DNA from: a virus
Virus record (IMG/VR): IMGVR_UViG_3300023110_001306
Location: 1-64,000 of that record
Direction: 5' to 3' (one strand)
DNA: 64,000 nt
Made by a program: the position numbers and the translations under genes. The number at the start of each line of letters is the position of its first letter. Positions within the stretch are counted from its first letter, which is position 1. Shown here one piece after another: positions 42,446-50,605 of this stretch. Below the pieces are notes generated by a model. It saw only the letters and a list, made by a program, of their open reading frames with translations, was not told where the DNA came from and searched no databases.

Positions 42446-42997
42446 TTACATTGATGTATTTACTGGACCGTATGATTTAGTATTCATTGCTTTCATAGGA
42501 TTAGCACCCAAACTTAACGTTACCCTTGGACCTATAATCATAGGTTTGTGATTTGTTAGTCTTGGTAATAAAATTGCATCACCCGGATTTAGTGTGTAGA
42601 TTGTTTTTTCTTGAGTATCTTTATCAGTTACTAAGTAAGCAACCTGTCCGTATCCTTGAATTAGTAATACAGTTTCATAGTCATTATGAAGCATTAAACT
42701 ATTGTGTGTGTCACTCATGCTGTAAAATAAACTAGCATTGAAGTGAGTTTCAGTTTCGTGTCGATCATAGTTTGATTGGAAGTCAAGCATATACTTTTGC
42801 AATCTCTTATCAGATCCAACATCGGGCAAGTGCGATCCGCCTCTTGCTAATTCATCGACATTAGTAATTGTTGCTTTGTATTGATTTACTTCTACAAGAG
42901 TTTCAAAATTAATATCGTTTTTTGCATCGGGAAAAGCATTACGATAAACAGCAACGTTTAGATTTTTACGATCTTCGTTTACTTGACTCCAATCCAT
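42446..42997 (-). CDS. Cupin-fold protein
   Basis: A 183-aa protein. The ATG at 42997 is chosen over 43039 because GAGG precedes it and the longer form would overlap the QueD-like gene. A cupin barrel is suggested by LMLHNDYETVLLIQGYGQ and LNPGDAILLPRLTNHKPM, which have cupin motif 1 and 2 spacing. Potential metal-binding His residues lie in both motifs. By neighbours it may act on sugars. Function not identified. Confidence 0.72.
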   Translation of the reverse strand: MDWSQVNEDRKNLNVAVYRNAFPDAKNDINFETLVEVNQYKATITNVDELARGGSHLPDVGSDKRLQKYMLDFQSNYDRHETETHFNASLFYSMSDTHNSLMLHNDYETVLLIQGYGQVAYLVTDKDTQEKTIYTLNPGDAILLPRLTNHKPMIIGPRVTLSLGANPMKAMNTKSYGPVNTSM

Positions 42998-42998
42998 C

Positions 42999-43448
42999 TT
43001 ACGCCTCGTAGATTGCAGAGTTAGCACCGTGTTCTGCACATTCTACCTTAACGCAATAACAACGATTATCTGTCTTTTCTCTAATTAGTTTGTCTGCAAA
43101 ATTAAATGCGTGTTCTGCAAACTTCTCTGCACCAACACCATCAAATATTCTTAGTTCTGCTAGACCCAGTGCTTCTAGTTTTTGTAATTCTTCTAAAAAT
43201 GGATCTGCTCGATCTACTGCTACCTTGTGATCAAAACTATCTTCTAGCCAAGCCTTTAGTGGTTTTAGTCCTCCAAAGTCTACTGCCCAGTTTTTGTTAT
43301 CTAGTTCATCACAACCAAATGTGAATGTAAATGCTAGACTGTAACCGTGTAGTAGATGGCAATGTGAATGATCTGCGTTTGGTTGTCTAAAGACTGCCGA
43401 TAGGCCAATATTATGACCATAATGTTTTGTACTGTAATGTTTACCCAT
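42999..43448 (-). CDS. 6-pyruvoyl-tetrahydropterin synthase/QueD-like protein
   Basis: A 149-aa protein of QueD size. Features are NADHSHCHLLHGYSL (zinc-site region, with HGY in place of the usual HGH), WAVDFGGLK, DHKVAVD and the C-terminal CAEHGANSAIYE. QueD makes carboxytetrahydropterin for preQ0 and 7-deazaguanine synthesis. Similar HGY-type proteins are common in marine phages. The strong early promoter is 73 nt upstream, leaving a GC-rich leader that can fold. No other queuosine gene is in the window. Confidence 0.85.
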   Translation of the reverse strand: MGKHYSTKHYGHNIGLSAVFRQPNADHSHCHLLHGYSLAFTFTFGCDELDNKNWAVDFGGLKPLKAWLEDSFDHKVAVDRADPFLEELQKLEALGLAELRIFDGVGAEKFAEHAFNFADKLIREKTDNRCYCVKVECAEHGANSAIYEA

Positions 43449-43520
43449 TATTAACTCCTATATATAATGGCGGCAGAATTAGAAGGGGTGACGCCAAGTC
43501 CTATATTAAACATATTGTAT
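43449..43520 (-). promoter_or_regulatory. Structured 5' leader of the queD-like gene
   Basis: About 70 nt between the promoter and the start codon. A TGGCG/CGCCA pair with a 19-nt loop (43469-43497) is GC-rich compared with its surroundings, and a Shine-Dalgarno AGGAG follows. It could be an RNA switch. It does not match a preQ1-I consensus. Confidence 0.4.
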
Positions 43521-43549
43521 AGTATATACAATTTATTTGCTTTTGTCAA
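43521..43549 (-). promoter_or_regulatory. Early sigma70 promoter of queD-like gene
   Basis: TTGACA (43544-43549), 17 nt, TATACT (43521-43526). Upstream of the 43448 ATG by 73 nt. Confidence 0.85.
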
Positions 43550-44144
43550 GTCTTTTGTGGTACGTATTAAAACTTATAGTTACTCGTTTTGTAGTTGTGT
43601 TTGGTGTTGAATAGTGATACAACCAACTAGGAAACAGTATTAACAGTTCGCTTCTAGGTTGAAACTCCATATTATTAGTTGTATAATACGTAGCCTTGTT
43701 GTGTATTTCAGCCATTTTAGGTCCAAGTATAGGACTTTCAAATACTAGTGGCGCACTACCTTCTTCAACAATTGGATAATATGCTCCGCTAATAATTGAT
43801 AACTCGTGCCTGTGTTTGTTGATTACACCTTGTTCCTCTTGTATGTTAAGCCAACTCTTTCCAAGTTCTACAATGTCAAGACCTGCATCTTCACAATACT
43901 CGTCAAGACAATCCTGAATGCCTGTTCTTACTTTTGTTAATTCTTTCGAATGTAGAAAGTTCATTTCATGTTGGCTAGAAGTTTTACCATTGCCAATATC
44001 ATCAGGCCATACAGTTAGGTCTTTGTAGTTGTTTAGATATTCTTTTTCTTCAGTGCCAAAAGGAACTTGGTACACCTGTACTAGTGTAGGAAAGATATCA
44101 TATGTTGCTTTTCTAAACGTTCCGTCAACTATCGACGCTCTCAT
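43533..44144 (-). CDS. 2OG-Fe(II) oxygenase-like protein (paralogue 1)
   Basis: A 203-aa protein of the family I know as TIGR02466: WLNIQEEQGVINKHRHELSI with HxH-type metal ligands, SGAYYPIVEEGSAPLVFESP, and FPSWLYHYSTPN then RVTISFN. It shares this layout with the next gene upstream, of which it is a tandem copy. Starts inside that gene's 3' end (20-bp overlap). Substrate unknown; the family occurs widely in marine phages. Confidence 0.82.
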   Translation of the reverse strand: MRASIVDGTFRKATYDIFPTLVQVYQVPFGTEEKEYLNNYKDLTVWPDDIGNGKTSSQHEMNFLHSKELTKVRTGIQDCLDEYCEDAGLDIVELGKSWLNIQEEQGVINKHRHELSIISGAYYPIVEEGSAPLVFESPILGPKMAEIHNKATYYTTNNMEFQPRSELLILFPSWLYHYSTPNTTTKRVTISFNTYHKRLDKSK

Positions 44145-44775
44145 GCTTTTCCATCCTATAATCTCTTAGAGTAGAGTAGTAATCTCTGTCCATGTGTCGA
44201 ACTGTATTAAAACTAATTGTATATCTTTTTTGTGTAGGATTTCTAGGAACACTATGTCGCAACCAACTTGGGAAAATAACTAATAGTCCTGTCTTTGGCA
44301 TACATTCAATTTCGTAACGATTATAATTTGTAAGGTTGATACTGTTAGTGTTCATAAAGTTTGCTTGAATAGGACTTTCAAGAATTAAAGGCGAACTGCC
44401 TGGATCAACATAAGGATAGTATGCTCCACTAATAACACTTCTTTCGTGTCTGTGAGCATCAACTAAACCACCTTCATACAAACAATTAAACCAACTAGTA
44501 CTAAGCAATGTATAATCAATACCTGCTTCTTGTGTATAAATGTCACAGCACTCTTGAATTGTTTTCCATAGGTCTGTTAGTCTTTTGTCATTTAGGAATT
44601 GTTCGTCACCTTTAATATAACTACTTTGGCCTTCGTGAACTAATCTATGATTTCCTGTTGCTTCGAACTTTTCGATTAATTCTAAAACTGTTTTTTCATC
44701 TTTGTGTCCTTCTAATTCAAAAGTTGAGATTAGAGTAGGAAAAGCCTGATGATGAACAAAATCAATTGCTGACAT
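44125..44775 (-). CDS. 2OG-Fe(II) oxygenase-like protein (paralogue 2)
   Basis: A 216-aa paralogue of 43533-44144. Its counterparts are WFNCLYEGGLVDAHRHERSV, SGAYYPYVDPGSSPLILESP, and FPSWLRHSVPRNPTQKRYTISFN. All presumed metal and co-substrate residues are kept in both. Overlaps its neighbours on both sides by 14-20 bases, so the pair is translated together. Confidence 0.82.
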   Translation of the reverse strand: MSAIDFVHHQAFPTLISTFELEGHKDEKTVLELIEKFEATGNHRLVHEGQSSYIKGDEQFLNDKRLTDLWKTIQECCDIYTQEAGIDYTLLSTSWFNCLYEGGLVDAHRHERSVISGAYYPYVDPGSSPLILESPIQANFMNTNSINLTNYNRYEIECMPKTGLLVIFPSWLRHSVPRNPTQKRYTISFNTVRHMDRDYYSTLRDYRMEKHESVDS

Positions 44776-45334
44776 TAAAAACTCCTATATCTAAATTCTT
44801 TAAGTTACTGTACTTATCGGGCCAGATTTTTTTATTGTAATTCCTGAACTTAATATTGGGAAAGTTCTCTATTACTTTGCCTATTTGGTAAATCCAATAA
44901 CTTGGATCAACAGGCTTTTTGGTTTCGGCATCGTAGTTTTTAGTTCCTTTATAAATGTTGTTTACAAACTTTGTTTCGCTATAAAGATCAAATCCGATTA
45001 GATCTACAGTATCTTTGGTTAGCATAGCACCAAGCAATACTGCATAAGGTCCGCTACCCCAATGCCACGGGTCATCTGGCCTAATCCATTCTGATCCACT
45101 ATAAGGTAATTGCGGTAGTGTATGCACTTCATTAAATTGATTACTCCAGTCTTTCCTAGTCCAGATCACGCCTTTATAACCACCAGTTTGTGCTTCAATA
45201 ACCATGCGTTTATCACAGCATACTAGATGATCAACAGCATAGTCTCGATATACTGCATTACATCCTACTTTAATACCAGTATATTGTCCTATGTCAATAC
45301 CTTTTCTAGACTCTCCGTTGCCAATTACAAGCAT
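44762..45334 (-). CDS. Conserved protein, glycosyltransferase/DUF115-like
   Basis: A 190-aa protein. I chose the ATG at 45334 (MLVIGNGESRKGIDI) because the start of the fold is there and the longer form begins with TTG. Conserved blocks are VIGNGESR, VGCNAVYRDY, CCDKRMV, HWGSGPYAVLLGAML and LIGFDLYS, which look like a Rossmann-type enzyme of the DUF115/sialyltransferase-like group. It ends near a 2OG oxygenase start with overlap. Function uncertain. Confidence 0.72.
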   Translation of the reverse strand: MLVIGNGESRKGIDIGQYTGIKVGCNAVYRDYAVDHLVCCDKRMVIEAQTGGYKGVIWTRKDWSNQFNEVHTLPQLPYSGSEWIRPDDPWHWGSGPYAVLLGAMLTKDTVDLIGFDLYSETKFVNNIYKGTKNYDAETKKPVDPSYWIYQIGKVIENFPNIKFRNYNKKIWPDKYSNLKNLDIGVFNVSN

Positions 45335-45339
45335 AGCAA

Positions 45340-45352
45340 TATTTAATAAATA
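45340..45352. promoter_or_regulatory. Divergent late promoters sharing bases
   Basis: On plus, AATAAATA (45345-45352) lies 26 nt before the ATG at 45379. On minus, ATTAAATA (45340-45347) ends 5 nt before the ATG at 45334. The two octamers overlap by 3 bp. The plus one is the better match. Confidence 0.5.
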
Positions 45353-45378
45353 CAATAGTTACAAGGAATAATACTGAA

Positions 45379-47499
45379 ATGACAGCGGCATATTACGATT
45401 TTTTTAGACAAATAAGACTCTTTAGTCAAGATGGTACTCTACTGCATACTATGGAAGCAGATAGTACTACAGACTATGTAGATATCCTACCTGGTGAAGG
45501 TGTACGTTGGAACAACGTAAATGACTCAACAGTTGATGGGTTTGTTCTTGATGTCCAGTATAACTTCGAAGTACCCCTTGCTTCAACTACTTTACGATTG
45601 TCAGATGTAAATGCAAATGCTAAAGATATTGAATTAGTTGCAGGAACTAATATTAGTATTGTTCGTAACAATAGTGGTAGATTAACATTTTCAGCACTAG
45701 TTGGTGGTGTTAGTAAAAGTATTCAAACTATTACCACAACAAATCCAGTTAGAATTACAACAGTTAATCAACACGACTTTGCGGAAGGTACTCCGGTAAC
45801 TATTGTAGATGTTGTTGGTACAACAGAATTGAACGGTAATGAATACTTTATGGACATTATCGATTCAACAACATTTGATTTATACACAGACGAAGATAGA
45901 ACTGTTCCACTAGATGGTACAGCATTTACAGCATACGTTTCGGGTGGTGTTGCTACTGCTGACTATGGTGGTGCAAAACAAGCATTTAAAACAATCGCTG
46001 TTACAGGGCAATCTCCTATAGTAGCAGACAACGTTCAAGACACGTTAACAATCACTGGCGGCGGAGGTATTGATATTACAACATTCCCCGGTAGTGATGC
46101 AATGACTATCGAAATTGACACAAACGTTATTACATCAACAGGTAGTCAAACACTAGTAAACAAAACACTAGCATTCCAAAACAACACGATTACAATGTTG
46201 TTAAGTGAATTAAACACGGCAGTTACTGATACAGATGTTGTTGGTATTGATGAAACACAAACACTTACAAACAAAACACTAACAGCACCAGTTATTTCAA
46301 GTATTAGTAATACAGGTACGTTAACACTTCCAACAGATACTGATACACTAGTTGGTAGAGCAACAACAGATACACTTACAAATAAAAGTATTGACTTTAA
46401 TGATAATACTGTTACAATGACGTTTGCTCAGTTGAATACTGCAATAAGTGATGCAACAGTTGTTGATCTAGATGATTCTCAAACACTTACAAATAAGTCA
46501 ATTGATGCAAGTAACAATACACTTTCAAACATTGCAAACTCGTCATTAACAAACAGCAGTATTACTTTTAGTGACGGTACTACTACAGACGCAACAGCAT
46601 TAGGCGGAACATTTACAGTTACCGGAGGTACAGGACTTACGTCAACTGTAAGCACTGGTGCAGTAACACTTGCTATTGATACTACAGTTGTTACATTAAC
46701 AGGAACACAAACACTGACAAACAAATCAATTGATGCGAGTCAGTTAACAGGCACAGTTGATAATGCTAGACTTGACCAACAATTACAAGATGTTGCAGGA
46801 ATGACTCCAACAGACAGTAATTTTATTGTTGGTGACGGTACAAACTTTGTATTAGAATCTGGTGCAACAGCAAGAACAAGTTTAGGTTTAACTATTGGTA
46901 CAGATGTACAAGCCTGGGACGCAGACCTTGATGCACTTGCTGGGTTAACTTCTGCGGCAGATAAAGGAATTTATTGGACTGGTGCTAATACTGCTGGTAC
47001 ATTTGATTTTTATAACATTGGTAGAACATTCTTAGGTGCAACTAACGTAGGTAATGCCGCTGGTTCACAGCGTAAGTTATTAGGTTTAGATAATGACGAC
47101 AATGTTACACACGGTAGTTTAGGTGTTGGTACTACAGCAAGTGGTACAGCAGGTGAGATTAGAGCCACAGATAACATCACAGCATACTATTCATCAGACA
47201 TGGCACTAAAAGAAAATATAACAGTTATTGATAATGCACTTGATAAACTTAAACAGTTAAACGGTGTGTTCTTTGACTGGACAAAAGAATATATGGATAA
47301 ACGTGGAGGCGAAGATGGATACTTTGTCAAGAAGAAAGACACAGGTATTATTGCACAAGACGTAGAAAAAGTATTACCTGAAATTGTAAGAACCAAACAA
47401 GACGGGTTCAAAGGCGTACAATACGAAAAACTTGCTGGATTACTAATCGAAGCAATTAAAGAACTAAACGAAAAAGTAGATAATTTGAGGAAGTCATAA
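45379..47499 (+). CDS. Tail fibre with C-terminal S74 autoprocessing domain
   Basis: A 706-aa fibre. The shaft is made of TNKS/TNKT-type repeats (TQTLTNKTL, TDTLTNKSIDFN). The C-terminal 110 residues are a peptidase S74 intramolecular chaperone: SSDMALKENI (Ser-Lys dyad), DTGIIAQDVEKVLPE, and the closing helix LAGLLIEAIKELNEKVDNL. Self-cleavage after folding would release the mature trimer. First of a rightward late unit. Confidence 0.9.
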   Translation: MTAAYYDFFRQIRLFSQDGTLLHTMEADSTTDYVDILPGEGVRWNNVNDSTVDGFVLDVQYNFEVPLASTTLRLSDVNANAKDIELVAGTNISIVRNNSGRLTFSALVGGVSKSIQTITTTNPVRITTVNQHDFAEGTPVTIVDVVGTTELNGNEYFMDIIDSTTFDLYTDEDRTVPLDGTAFTAYVSGGVATADYGGAKQAFKTIAVTGQSPIVADNVQDTLTITGGGGIDITTFPGSDAMTIEIDTNVITSTGSQTLVNKTLAFQNNTITMLLSELNTAVTDTDVVGIDETQTLTNKTLTAPVISSISNTGTLTLPTDTDTLVGRATTDTLTNKSIDFNDNTVTMTFAQLNTAISDATVVDLDDSQTLTNKSIDASNNTLSNIANSSLTNSSITFSDGTTTDATALGGTFTVTGGTGLTSTVSTGAVTLAIDTTVVTLTGTQTLTNKSIDASQLTGTVDNARLDQQLQDVAGMTPTDSNFIVGDGTNFVLESGATARTSLGLTIGTDVQAWDADLDALAGLTSAADKGIYWTGANTAGTFDFYNIGRTFLGATNVGNAAGSQRKLLGLDNDDNVTHGSLGVGTTASGTAGEIRATDNITAYYSSDMALKENITVIDNALDKLKQLNGVFFDWTKEYMDKRGGEDGYFVKKKDTGIIAQDVEKVLPEIVRTKQDGFKGVQYEKLAGLLIEAIKELNEKVDNLRKS

Positions 47500-49064
47500 T
47501 GCCCCTTCCTACCACCGGCGCACTATCACTAGACGACATTCAACAAGAATATAAACAGGCCGCAAGTGGCACTGAAGTTGCTCTTAATGATTATAGAGCC
47601 TACTATGACACATCAAAAATCTTTGTATTTTTAAGCCTTACAAATGGCAAACTAGCAATTGGTAGTTTTACCGCAGATCAAGATGTTTATTATCCATTTA
47701 ATCGAATTGAAATAGTTATTAGAGCAGATTCTACACTTACAGGCATTCCGGTCAGGATTAGCAGTAGTGACGAAAATGGCAATGCTGATCTAATAAGTTC
47801 TACAAATGGTGTAACAAATAACAATGCAGACACAGGAAATACTATGATTGCTGTTGACGGAACAAACAGTTATTTTGATAGTTTAACATCAGCCGGGCCA
47901 AGCACTAACTCTTTTTATGTAAAAACTGATACTGCTAGTCACGGATCTTTTAAATTTAGATTTTATCCTGATGTTCCAAGTGGAAATTTAGTATATAGGC
48001 ACTCACCTAGTTGTGTAATTAATATTCCAACAAACATTCTCGGAGGCAGTGAACTTACTTTAGCAAACAACGGTAATTATTTTGCTATTGATAGTAATAC
48101 TAGTTTTGCTTCAATGTTAAAGAATGGAAGATCCTGGTCATTCCAGATGACGTGTGATCCTATTCCTAGTTTATATAGTGGGGGATCATATCTTGCAGTA
48201 TACATTGGACCATTCTATCTTGCGACAGCAACTGGCGCGGCACCATACACATACTCATTTGGCACAGCATTTAATATGGCTTGGCGACAAACAGGCAGTT
48301 ATGTTGGGGGCGGCGGATTAGCCAACAACGCTAATAACGTAGCACAGGTTATTGCGGCTAACACAGGCCAGGCAACACTCGGTGGTGCTGTTACTGGAAT
48401 AACGCTATCATGGACGCGAAGCAACTCTTTATTAACCGGCACTATTACAAACAACAGTGGAAGTGATTACTTGGTTGGAAAATATACAGGAGGCGGCACT
48501 AATAGATTTATGCCTTGTACTGTTGCTTATACCGATGCAAACACAGCGAATACATTTACTAATAGTAGTACTACTTGGGGAGACCCTCATGTTAGACAAG
48601 CATACGGAAGTTCTTTAAGTTTTCAAGTCCAATTAACATATACCGATCAAGGTAGTCAACAAACTCAGTATGTTAGAACAGTTAATTGTCCCCATGGTGC
48701 AACATTTGGTACTGTTAGAACAACTATTAAAGAAGCCCTTAAAGAAGTTTATTATACCGGTGATCCTAGATCAATAAATCCGCCACAAGCAGATTATCCT
48801 ATTTTTGATTTTGAAGATGTAGCAGGTGGATTAAAAGTAACAAGAGTTGGTGGTAGAGGAACACTAACAGGAACAATAACTTTTATTGATACAAGTCTTG
48901 CAACAGTACAACTTTCAAATGATGTAACAACAGGCGCGGCAAATACCGGCATTACTTACACAGCCGCAGGAAGTCTACAAGCAGACGTTACCAATAACAA
49001 TGTTGAAAGATCACTTTTAAATATGTCAGTTGAAGATTATAGGGGAGGTGCAATTGATGTATAA
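47499..49064 (+). CDS. Virion structural protein, fibre-associated
   Basis: A 521-aa protein, Asn/Ser/Thr/Gly-rich. The N-terminus MPLPTTGALSLDDIQQEY is a sequence I recall at the start of marine phage structural or fibre proteins. The rest is beta-rich with no enzymatic motif. The start overlaps the fibre stop by one base (TAATG), so it is translated with the fibre. It may be a fibre tip or receptor-binding subunit. Confidence 0.8.
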   Translation: MPLPTTGALSLDDIQQEYKQAASGTEVALNDYRAYYDTSKIFVFLSLTNGKLAIGSFTADQDVYYPFNRIEIVIRADSTLTGIPVRISSSDENGNADLISSTNGVTNNNADTGNTMIAVDGTNSYFDSLTSAGPSTNSFYVKTDTASHGSFKFRFYPDVPSGNLVYRHSPSCVINIPTNILGGSELTLANNGNYFAIDSNTSFASMLKNGRSWSFQMTCDPIPSLYSGGSYLAVYIGPFYLATATGAAPYTYSFGTAFNMAWRQTGSYVGGGGLANNANNVAQVIAANTGQATLGGAVTGITLSWTRSNSLLTGTITNNSGSDYLVGKYTGGGTNRFMPCTVAYTDANTANTFTNSSTTWGDPHVRQAYGSSLSFQVQLTYTDQGSQQTQYVRTVNCPHGATFGTVRTTIKEALKEVYYTGDPRSINPPQADYPIFDFEDVAGGLKVTRVGGRGTLTGTITFIDTSLATVQLSNDVTTGAANTGITYTAAGSLQADVTNNNVERSLLNMSVEDYRGGAIDV

Positions 49065-49206
49065 CAAAGAGCATGAAGAATTTTTAAAAGAAAGAAAAAG
49101 AATAGCAGAAGAATCTAAAAGAAATCAACCATTCCTTCCTCCATTGCTACTTCCTGATCAAGAAGAATCTACTTCTTCTCTTCCCGCTTCAGATCTCGAC
49201 GAATAG
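49057..49206 (+). CDS. Small charged protein following fibre genes
   Basis: A 49-aa ORF starting MYNKEHEEFLKERKRIAEES. Basic helical first half and acidic, Pro-rich second half. The Shine-Dalgarno GGGGAGG is strong and the start overlaps the upstream gene end. Its 3' end overlaps the opposing minus-strand gene by 38 bp. Could be a small fibre-assembly helper; function unknown. Confidence 0.6.
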   Translation: MYNKEHEEFLKERKRIAEESKRNQPFLPPLLLPDQEESTSSLPASDLDE

Positions 49207-49465
49207 TTTTAAGTTCTTTAACAACTTCAAGAAATTTTAATCTATTATCTTCAAGCATATCTGTTAAACTTTTTACAGCATAGATAACCCACCACCACCA
49301 AGTAAAGGCAGTAACGCCAAATCCAACTGCTATAATGAGTAATACCCAATCGTAAAAATGTGCTATGTCAAAGATTAGTACTAGTATTAGTGCGAAAAGT
49401 GCTGTTAAAGGAAGCACCCGTCCCATCCACGCCCATATTTTGACGTGCTTTTCAAATTTGTTCAT
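49169..49465 (-). CDS. Two-TM membrane protein with basic coiled-coil tail
   Basis: A 98-aa protein. Two hydrophobic segments, about 17-35 (LPLTALFALILVLIFDIA) and 40-64 (VLLIIAVGFGVTAFTWWWWVIY), are followed by a charged helix (KFLEVVKELKTIRRDLKREEKK). Holin-like layout, but far from the main lysis genes. The gene starts 1 base after the end of the 372-aa structural gene. Confidence 0.72.
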   Translation of the reverse strand: MNKFEKHVKIWAWMGRVLPLTALFALILVLIFDIAHFYDWVLLIIAVGFGVTAFTWWWWVIYAVKSLTDMLEDNRLKFLEVVKELKTIRRDLKREEKK

Positions 49466-49466
49466 T

Positions 49467-50585
49467 CTATGCTCCTATTGTGCCAAATGGTTTCCATTCG
49501 CCTGGGGTTCCTTCGCGAATGCAAACCCAACCAACATATCCTGTTGGGGTTGGATGTTCATTCCAAACAATATCGCCTCTTGCGTAGATACCAGTTGACG
49601 GAGCCTCATTTCCAATTTCGAATTTTTTACCTTGAAATTTAATAGGTCCACCTACACTTAGTGGAGCATCAGGATTGTTTACGCCAATCCCTAGTTTACC
49701 TTTTACAGTAACCTGTGCTTCTACATCTGTTCCTAGTTCAATCTTTCCGTTAGCCTTAACTTTAATTCTAACTTGATCGTCTGTAACTATTTCCAGATCG
49801 TGTGTTGTGTATGTTCCTGTTTTTACACTATTGTAATCAGGGTCGACAATGTATTCAACTTCATTGCTACAAACACTTAATTGACCGTTAGCGGCTTCAG
49901 TACCAATACCAAGACGCATACCATCTCCATCATAGAAGATAAATTGATCAATTATTAAGTTGCCTTCAGTTCTTAAGTTTCTTAGTGTGCCTACTGATCT
50001 TAGGCTACTGTCTTGAATAGACTCACCTAATGCTGTTTCACTAATTGCTGTTTTATTGTTAATTTTGTATTCTTTACCCTCACGTAGATCAAAGTCTTCA
50101 GTAGACCATAATCTATCTGGGTGAGCCTGCATTACAAGTTGCCTAGTGTAATCTACTCCAGTCCACATAAGGCCCTTGCCGTATAAACTTTCTTCTTCAC
50201 AGTTAAAAGTTAAAGGACTAGTTCTTTCATTACGGACGTCTGCTTGGAGTTCGTTTACTATCATCTTCTGAGCGTGTACAGTACCTACAACGTTTAAGTT
50301 ACGTTCTACTTGTACATCTCCAAGAAGTTTAACAGTATCAATACTGTCAACTGAAATCTTACCATTCTCAACAATCAATGACTGCTGACTAGCACGGTCC
50401 TGAATACCTACACTAGTAAAATGGCTGATCATACCACCGTGTACCCAATCGCCACTAATTTCATCATTAGTGAACGTTGCCTTAGGTGGCTGTCTATTCG
50501 CTAGGGTGTCAATTGCTTGACCTAACTGCTGAAGGCCGTTTTTAACGGCTAGGATTTCTGTTTCTTGAAGATCATTATTGCTCAT
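49467..50585 (-). CDS. Virion structural protein with fibre-like repeats
   Basis: A 372-aa protein. A helical N-terminus (LQETEILAVKNGLQQLGQAID) is followed by beta-helix-like repeats (GKISVDSIDTVKLLGDVQVERN, GNLIIDQFIFYDGDGM) and a small C-terminal domain (GYVGWVCIREGTPGEWKPFGTIG) typical of phage fibre ends. The ATG lies 5 nt after a GATAAATA octamer and has no Shine-Dalgarno. Likely a tail or baseplate-associated fibre. Confidence 0.8.
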   Translation of the reverse strand: MSNNDLQETEILAVKNGLQQLGQAIDTLANRQPPKATFTNDEISGDWVHGGMISHFTSVGIQDRASQQSLIVENGKISVDSIDTVKLLGDVQVERNLNVVGTVHAQKMIVNELQADVRNERTSPLTFNCEEESLYGKGLMWTGVDYTRQLVMQAHPDRLWSTEDFDLREGKEYKINNKTAISETALGESIQDSSLRSVGTLRNLRTEGNLIIDQFIFYDGDGMRLGIGTEAANGQLSVCSNEVEYIVDPDYNSVKTGTYTTHDLEIVTDDQVRIKVKANGKIELGTDVEAQVTVKGKLGIGVNNPDAPLSVGGPIKFQGKKFEIGNEAPSTGIYARGDIVWNEHPTPTGYVGWVCIREGTPGEWKPFGTIGA

Positions 50586-50590
50586 ATTAT

Positions 50591-50598
50591 TATTTATC
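50591..50598 (-). promoter_or_regulatory. T4-like late promoter, leaderless geometry
   Basis: GATAAATA-ATAAT-ATG, the same arrangement as at 3954. The predicted mRNA start coincides with the A of the ATG at 50585. Confidence 0.65.
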
Positions 50599-50605
50599 TA
50601 GATTG

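Noticed and set aside
43449-43520. preQ1-I riboswitch before the queD-like gene
   Set aside because: No ACACCC-loop or A-rich CUAA tail in the expected order; kept only as an unknown structured leader.
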